From NCBI GenBank assembly GCA_016808115.1, contig JAEQBH010000897.1, positions 496,001-560,000 on the forward strand: DNA of 64,000 nucleotides, in the 5' to 3' direction. Positions 58,171 to 64,000 of the stretch are shown here, in pieces. The number at the start of each line of letters is the position of its first letter. Position 1 is the stretch's first letter. The position numbers and the translations under genes are program-made. The stretch is from Tetrastigma voinierianum. Taxonomy: Eukaryota; Streptophyta; Magnoliopsida; Vitales; Vitaceae. A model generated the notes under the pieces. That model was given only the letters and a program-made list of their open reading frames with translations. It made no database searches and had not been told where the DNA came from.

Positions 58171-60145
58171 GGAGTTGCCATCAGTCATTCATGTAGAGCA
58201 ATTGGTCAGGCCCAAAATCACCCCCGTGAGAAGAAAATCAACAAGAAGGACCAAGCACGGCTACGCAACACAGCCACCGCCGGCTGGGCGAGCTCCTCCT
58301 CCTTGACCCCCCATGAATGGAGTTGGTAAAATTGAGCTGATTTGGTGTCAAATGAAACCAAATTGCAGCTCAAACTTTTGTTTAAAAATTAATAATTTCG
58401 TAGTTTTCTATTTTTAGTAACTTTCCTTTTAGTGGTTTCCGACGAAGTGTACCTTTCCTTTAGGTAGCCTTAGTTAATTTTATTTCTGCTTTAGGATTTC
58501 GTTAAAATACAATTAATTTGATTTTGTTTATAATTAGCCTAAATCAAATTTTTGTTTCTTTTAATTGTTTTTATTTGTGTGTCAATGCAGCATTTCGCTA
58601 TTATAGCGAAATCAGCCGTAGGTCGTCTCGGTCGCCCAGTGCCATAAAAAGAAGGAGGAGGACTCTCTCCAAATTCATTTCAACCTTCCCAGCCACTTGA
58701 GCCCCGCCTCGGCCGAGCCCCAGCCACCCGAGCCATAGCGCACCCCTCCCGTTCGCGCCCCGCACCACACCGCCCCGTCGAGCGCGCCTACCCGCACCCC
58801 GGTCCGCCATCCCCCTCACAAAGAAGCACCTGATCCACACCACCGCGAGAGTGAGGTGGTCACACTCCTATCTCTAAACTTTCCTACCCCTATGACATGT
58901 CTATACCTCACGGGAGGAAAGCTGTAGTTCGAGTGTCTTCTATCATGTTTTCAGATAGCTTTTTTGTGCTTTATCAACTCCATTTACCATTTTGTACAGG
59001 ATTCAAGGCAGTATTAGCCAATAGTAGGCAAGTGATATTTTGTTATGTTTAGCTATCAAGCATGTATTAGCCATTTTGGTTATATCAAAAGCTTTATAGC
59101 ACTATTTACATTTTACTACACTTTGCAATTCATTTTGTGGTTCCATTTCAGGTATATTCTCTTGCCTTTAGTCAGAATTGAAACCCCGTGATGTTACCTA
59201 ATGATAGGACAATTCCATGCATGATTTAGTTTTTGGTCAATTAAGATTTCAGCATAGTCAACCTTGAACATTCCCCCTTTAGCTAATTCACACACTGCAC
59301 ACCAGGTTGTACCAATAGGTTGCGAAGCTATATACCTCTTTCCACTTTGCAAAGCTGGCCTTAAATTTGTTGACGACCCATAATAGGTTTGTGTTACCCA
59401 TGATTGAAGACCAATGAAGTCTTCCAAAAAGGAAAAGAAAAAGCAAAAAGAAAAAGAAAAGAAGAAAAATAAAAATAAAAGCCGTGACGCTGGCTTTGAA
59501 AACCTAACACTATCCGAGGGGTATATGGCTAAAGCCTTAAAGCTCCTAAGGCCCTAAACCTTCACCGGTTGGGAGTCACCGACGAGTGTTCAAGCATGGG
59601 TGGACGGGTAGAGTTTAGCGTGTTGTAGGTGCTTAATTTCTAAGTCACCGGAGTCCGTGGTGAAGCCTCACAGAGTTTGTGGTCAAGGATCCTTTCGCTT
59701 GGATGCCCTAAACCTTAATCGTCAGAGTCATCGATGGACTGCCATATCTGACTTGGTGAAGCAAATGACTTTTGGGCATTGCACCCTACAATTTAGTCAA
59801 AGAAATAAGAGTGATAGCTAATCCTATTTAGGTTGTTTTAATGCTTATGGCATGGCGCGTGATAGTCAGAGGGAATAACTTTGCAATTTATTGGCTCAAA
59901 CTGGTTACCTTAGGAACAATTAGATTTTGGTGGAAATTCAGGTTGATTTCTTTGAAATTGGCATTGCCCTAAAACTTGTTCTTATATGGTTTTTGTTCTC
60001 TCATGTCGGTTTTCATACAGGGTGTAAATTATTCATGCTAAAGGTAAAGCTTATCTGTACATACACTTTTTGACCCAAATACACTTTTTGTAAAAGCACA
60101 ACATGCATCCCATTTTTGTTTTAACATTGCTAAGGGACTAGCAAC
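58171..60145 (+). other. Element C 3' region without RT or integrase
   Basis: After protease the sequence goes to noncoding DNA. It contains an exact inverted repeat ATTTCGCTA-TTA-TAGCGAAAT (58592-58612), then a short GC-rich remnant (58680-58860) like the start of element D's 3' ORF. From 59190 it matches element D's 3' noncoding region, including a purine run at 59430-59475. No YxDD, RNase H or DDE motif was found on either strand. Confidence 0.7.
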
Positions 60146-60162
60146 GTGTCGGTTGGGGGGTG
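60146..60162 (+). other. Polypurine tract of element C
   Basis: GTGTCGGTTGGGGGGTG next to the LTR start TGATTAG, nearly identical to that of element D. Confidence 0.78.
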
Positions 60163-61813
60163 TGATTAGTACCCAAAAAGTGCTATTTTGAGCCCTATTC
60201 AAGATAGGTTTTGAGTGCTTTTTGCACACTAATCATATCAATTAAGCCAATTGATGTGTGCAGGTCCACTTAGTTTCACTAATTCCATTTCGAGATTGTT
60301 TCTTGGATAGTTTTCATGTGTTTTGAGAACTTTAATCAAAGAAGTTTAGCTTCTTATTGGTGTTGAATGCAGAATCTCGATGATTTCATCGAGCCAGGCG
60401 CATAAAATATCAAGATCTCAGCTGAAGAATTGAAGGCAAAGTGATGAATGAAGTGCAAGAGAGAATGCAAGTGAGCAAACAGAAGGTGATAACCGTGATT
60501 TTTCGTCATGATTGCGTACCTCACTGGATTGCGAAATTGCATCATAGCGAAAATTTCGCAATCATAGCGAAAATTTCGCAATCCTAGCAAAATTGGGAAT
60601 TTTCGCTAGGTTAGCGAAATTTCGCTAGCTAGCTAAATCTCTTACCGTGCTCAGCCAAATCTTTCCAATTTCGCCATCTGCCAAAAATTTCGCAAGTTAG
60701 CGAAATTCCCGCTTAGCTAAATAACATCAAGGCAAGCGAAATTTCCCATTTTCGCTATCTCTGTAGAATTTCGCTAGGCTAGCAAAATTTCGCTAGCATA
60801 GCGAAATTTCCTGCATAGCGAAATCTCAGCCCCTGTGTTTTTGGTATACTTGATCCCAAACGACCACGTTTTGATGTATTACCATTTTGACCCTATGTAA
60901 TTTCATATTTTAGGTATTTGTATTTTCACACTTTGGGCTGGGAATATATAAACCCCCACCTCTTTGTAACCCTAAGCAACTTTTCATTTAAGACAATTTT
61001 TCCCACAGCTTTCATTTTAAGGTTCTATTTGCTCTCTTCTCTCCTTTCATTCTTTCGCCGCCAAACACCCCCTTGAGGATGACAACTCAAGGGATGCTTG
61101 GCTAAGCCTCATAGCTTTGAAGAGGAGGGTTGCTAGCTTGGTTTTGGGGTTGTTGCAGGTTGTCCTCATGCTTTGAATGTTACAGGTACAGCATTTATGG
61201 TTCCCAACTTTCCAATCTAGGGTTTAATGCCATTTAATGTCTTCTTTCCTTCGTCAATACTTGTCATGTTGCTGTTCAGTGCATTCTTAATGATAGATGC
61301 ACTGACATCCTTTAGATGTCATTTACGAGCCACTGAAATGAGGTTAAATGCTAGGTTTTAAACTGAATGGGACTTTGAATGCTTAGTACTTGATTTGACT
61401 CAAATAGGAGTAGTTCTAGGGTTAGGTTTTATAGCTAAACAAAGATCCGGTTTTGGCTTTGACTATAGGTCATTTGCCCTAATGCGAGGAAATAACCCGA
61501 GGACATTTTAATAGCCCCATATTATCAAGCTAGTGACCCAAGCCTTCAAAAGTTACCTTATTTCACACTTCACTTTAAACCATTACGCGAATAATGAATA
61601 TATAATCCCCACTGCTTTTAACAAAATCCTAAAATCCAAACAAAAGCCTCACCATTTTCAAACACTGATGCTAATCATACGTGGGATGAAAACCCATCCC
61701 CACATGTTCTAATTCCTAGACCATGACATCAGAGTAGCTTGACTACGGCAAAGAGGAGGAATATAGGAAACAAATTTTGTTGATTCCCATCACCCTACCG
61801 TGGCACCTAATCA
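60163..61813 (+). repeat. Element C 3' LTR
   Basis: Partner of 53929-55589, with TATA at 60945-60952 and leader hairpin at 61070-61093. Ends ..CCTAATCA before the target copy ACTCA. Confidence 0.88.
60530..60830 (+). repeat. GCGAAATTTCGC palindrome array, element C right LTR
   Basis: More than 15 half-sites 'gcgaaat' or 'atttcgc' in 300 bp. The best full site TAGCGAAATTTCGCTA is a perfect 16-bp palindrome (60612-60627), and GCGAAAATTTCGC occurs twice near 60548-60580. The array lies in U3, ending about 115 bp upstream of the TATA box. Confidence 0.78.
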
Positions 61814-62400
61814 ACTCATCATTGATTGGAGAGTCAGGAGTGTCAGGTGAGATCATAATCCGATGTGTGATCGACAACAACATTTTCCACACCTTTTTTG
61901 TCCCTGATTTGTAGGTTGAACCCTTGCAACAGGAGAACCCATCTGATAAGCCTAGCCTTAGCATTTTGTTTGGTGAGCAAGTATTTCAGGGCTGAATGAT
62001 CTGTGAATATTATTATGTCCTACCCAACCAAATAAGCTCGAAATTTGTCTAAGGCATAAACCACTGCCAATAGCTCCTTTTCTGTGGTTGTGTAATTCCT
62101 CTGTGCCTCATTCAGTGTCTTGCTCGTATAATAGACCACATAAGGCTTTCCTCCTTCCCTTTGTCCGAGAACTGCTCCAATGGCCATATCGCTTGCATCG
62201 CATATCACCTCGAAGAGTAACTGCCAGTTGTGGGCTCTCATTATTAGTGTAGTGGTCAAATAGGCTTTAAGCTTCTCAAAGCTTTTTTGGCAGTCTGTAT
62301 CCCAAATAAATTTGGCATCTTTTTCCAGCAGTTTGTAAAGAGGCTTGGCAATTTTTGAGAAGTCCATGATGAACCTCCTGTAGAACCCTGCATGCCCCAA
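61814..62400 (-). pseudogene. Element D RNase H
   Basis: The frame 62400-62020 holds the RT end 'GHAGFYRRFIMDFSKIAKPL' and RNase H 'FEVICDASDMAIGAVLGQRE' with the first Asp, then 'VVYYTSKTLNEAQRNYTTTE' with the Glu, and 'KELLAVVYALDKFRAYLVG'. Another shifted segment (61964-61820) runs toward 'PDSPIN' and meets element C at 61813. This is the best-preserved part of D and is very like element B's RNase H, so the two are related lineages. Confidence 0.85.
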
Positions 62401-63060
62401 GAATCGCCCCTACGCCTCGACATTCAAGGGGAGGTAGTTTGGAAATTAAGCTTAATTTCGCCTTTATCAACTTCGATTCCTTTTTCGAAATAATATGCCC
62501 TCAAGATACCCCCTCGATCGACCATAAATGGCATTTTTCCCAGCTCAGCACTGTGTTTTTCTTATGCACTTATGCAAAGATGGGCTTCGTGTTGATTAGG
62601 CATTCTTCAAACTCCCTCCATGTAATTATAATGTCATCCATGTAAACCCATAATGTGCTCTACCAAATCACCGAACACCGAGCATACATCGTCGAAATGT
62701 GGTTAGGCATTACATGTGCCAAAGGGCATTCTCCATGTACATGTGCCAAATGACATGTGAAGGTGGCTCTTTCCTCGCCCTACAACAATTTCAATTTGAA
62801 AGTATCCCTAATAGCCATCTAGAAAACAAGCAGGGGCGGTCGACTGTAAACTTTCCCAAGGAGCCGATCCATGAAGGTAGAGGAAGTGACCTTTCCCGGT
62901 CACTTCATTTAGCCTTCTATAATCACACATACCTCTCCAACCCGTGGTGGCGAGGGTGGCATCTCCTCTCCTTTCTTCGTTATGCACCATGGTTACCCCC
63001 GATTTAGGCACCAATTGGCTCGGGACTCTTTCACCCAAGTGCTATCTGATATGGGGTAGA
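62401..63060 (-). pseudogene. Element D reverse transcriptase
   Basis: Read from 63060: 'PSQLVPKSGVTMVHNEE', 'TGWRGMCDYRRLNEVTGKG' (expected TGWRVCIDYRKLN), 'CFLDGY', then 'WRMPFGTCNA' and the catalytic box YMDDIIIT (about 62648-62625), followed by 'CHFMV..GI.RAYYFEKGIEV'. Both catalytic Asp residues survive. Stops and shifts are frequent. Confidence 0.78.
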
Positions 63061-63548
63061 TGATACCAACTGCAGCAACTTTAGGACTTCTTCCCTAACC
63101 ACTTCTTGCATATGTGGGTTCAATCTTCTGGTCATTTTACTCGACTTTTGCCTCTTCCTCTACATAGATGATATGCAAACTGGCTAATAATTCTCTTCGT
63201 GATCAAGAATCTTCCATCCTGAGCTTGCTGTTTCCTCTCTAGGATGTGCAATGCATCACCTTCCTGTGAAATGCTTAGTAGGGATGAAATGACAACTAGA
63301 CATTGCTCCTACTCTTCCAAATAGGCATATTTCAACTCCACAGGCAAAGGTTTAAGCTCCAATTTCTGGGGCTCAATTGTTCCTTCCTCAATCATCAAAG
63401 GAAAAATTTCTTGTTTCTTCCTCTAGTGCCCTTGGACAAGTTTCATGTCCTGTGCTTCATGCTGCCTTTCTGAATACTCAGCTAATTCTTCAGTTAGCAT
63501 ATCCTGCATCCCCTACTAGTCACCCCGTTCTGTGATCGTGTCAATGAT

Positions 63549-64000
63549 TCAAACTTTTCCGTGCCATCTTCCACTACAAAGATGTTCTTTTTTACTCAAG
63601 TGGAAGATGTTGAGTTCTAGGGTCATGTTTCTGAAGGTGAGTTGCATAACACCATTTCGGTAGTTGATAATCACATTGGAAGTGGCCAAGAATGGTCTCC
63701 CCAAGATGATAGGTACATAATTAGCCATCAAGAGCCGCTGTTCTGTGTCAAGTACAAACAAAATCTACCGGATAGTAGAATTCATTCACTTGTATTAGGG
63801 ACATCTTCCACCGTCCCTTTGATATTCGATTGATCTATCTCGCAAGAGATGCTGTGATGGAGGTGGGCTTTAGTTCTCCCAACTCGAGCTGCTTATACAT
63901 TGAATAAGGGAGGAGATTCACACTTGCACCCAAGTCTAGCAAAGGTTTTTCCAGCACAAGCGCTCCATTAACCGAGATGGTCGACAACCCGATCTTTTTA
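63549..64000 (-). pseudogene. Element D aspartic protease
   Basis: The active site LLDLGASVNLLPYSMYKQL is intact near 63955-63890, with 'ELGELKPTSIT' after it. The C-terminal half is an open frame (63761-63549) with 'VPIILGRPFLATSNVIINYR' and 'NMTLELNIFHLSKK'. This is the standard Athila protease. Gag would lie to the right, outside the window. 63061-63548 between protease and RT is degraded linker. Confidence 0.8.

Larger units (their letters stand above)
53929..61813 (+). mobile_element. Element C: Athila-like retrotransposon lacking RT and integrase, inserted in element D
   Basis: LTRs of 1,661 and 1,651 bp (53929-55589, 60163-61813; TGATT..ATCA), an Asp-tRNA primer site, gag, protease, a remnant of the 3' ORF start and a polypurine tract. 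No RT, RNase H or integrase motif appears in the 2.1 kb between protease and 3' LTR. Perfect 5-bp target duplication ACTCA. This gag-only layout resembles the TR-GAG class of non-autonomous elements, which depend on enzymes from relatives. D and C share LTR parts, polypurine tract and 3' region, so D-type elements are possible helpers. Confidence 0.82.
41137..64000 (-). mobile_element. Element D: Athila-like Ty3/gypsy, interrupted by elements E and C, runs off the right edge
   Basis: On the minus strand D reads protease (from 64000), RT, RNase H, [element C], integrase, 3' ORF, 3' noncoding region, [element E], polypurine tract, 3' LTR (42444-41137). Removing C (53929-61813) rejoins the RNase H-integrase linker at 'DSPINDEFP'. 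Removing E rejoins the 3' noncoding region to its polypurine tract. D's LTR, polypurine tract and 3' region resemble those of C, so both belong to one family. It is inserted in element F after 'QFAKYH'. The 5' LTR, primer site and gag lie outside the window. Confidence 0.82.

Overview
This 64 kb window is nuclear DNA of a flowering plant. The clues are introns with GT..AG borders, plant LTR retrotransposons primed by initiator-Met or Asp tRNA, CACTA-type transposon ends, and fragments of plant gene families (thioredoxin h, S-receptor-like kinase, LONGIFOLIA). The gene fragments look eudicot, perhaps from a woody species. I see no intact host gene. The window is old, repeat-rich heterochromatin in which elements sit inside one another. 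Almost every reading frame carries stops and frameshifts. I cannot tell biological decay from assembly error in every case.

Layout, left to right. 1-1240: part of an LTR related to the one at 11825-14179. 1241-6037: AT-rich DNA with three CACTA-like ends and no clear gene. 6038-14179: element A, a minus-strand Ty3/gypsy element (chromovirus-like) with degraded integrase, RNase H, RT, protease and gag, a 1.3 kb insert in gag, and a 2.36 kb 5' LTR. 14187-16158 and 31667-32296: two parts of a transposon-derived gene (putative gypsy-type transposon / plant mobile domain style, long coiled coil), separated by element B. 16198-31666: element B, a two-LTR Athila-like Ty3/gypsy element on the minus strand with gag, protease, RT, RNase H, integrase and a separate 3' ORF.

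34138-38345 holds host gene fragments: a frameshifted thioredoxin h whose active site reads WCGPF, a lectin-domain start and a kinase-domain start of an S-receptor-like kinase, the first exons of a LONGIFOLIA-like gene, a foldback MITE and a CACTA right end. 38777-41136 is element F, a plus-strand Ty1/copia fragment. It is cut by element D, a minus-strand Athila-like element running from 41137 off the right edge. D is itself cut by element E (minus-strand Ty1/copia, 42469-49374) and element C (plus-strand Athila-like, 53929-61813, with a perfect 5-bp target duplication). C keeps gag and protease but has no RT or integrase. The order of insertion is therefore F first, then D, then C and E.

The most interesting signal is regulatory. 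Element B carries dense arrays of a CpG-centred palindrome (TGTCGCGACA) just upstream of the TATA box in both LTRs, and again between pol and its 3' ORF. The C/D family has an unrelated palindrome (GCGAAATTTCGC) in the same two kinds of place. C and D also share an invariant leader hairpin. Together these suggest that some Athila-like elements use duplicated palindromic operator-like arrays to drive two transcription units.
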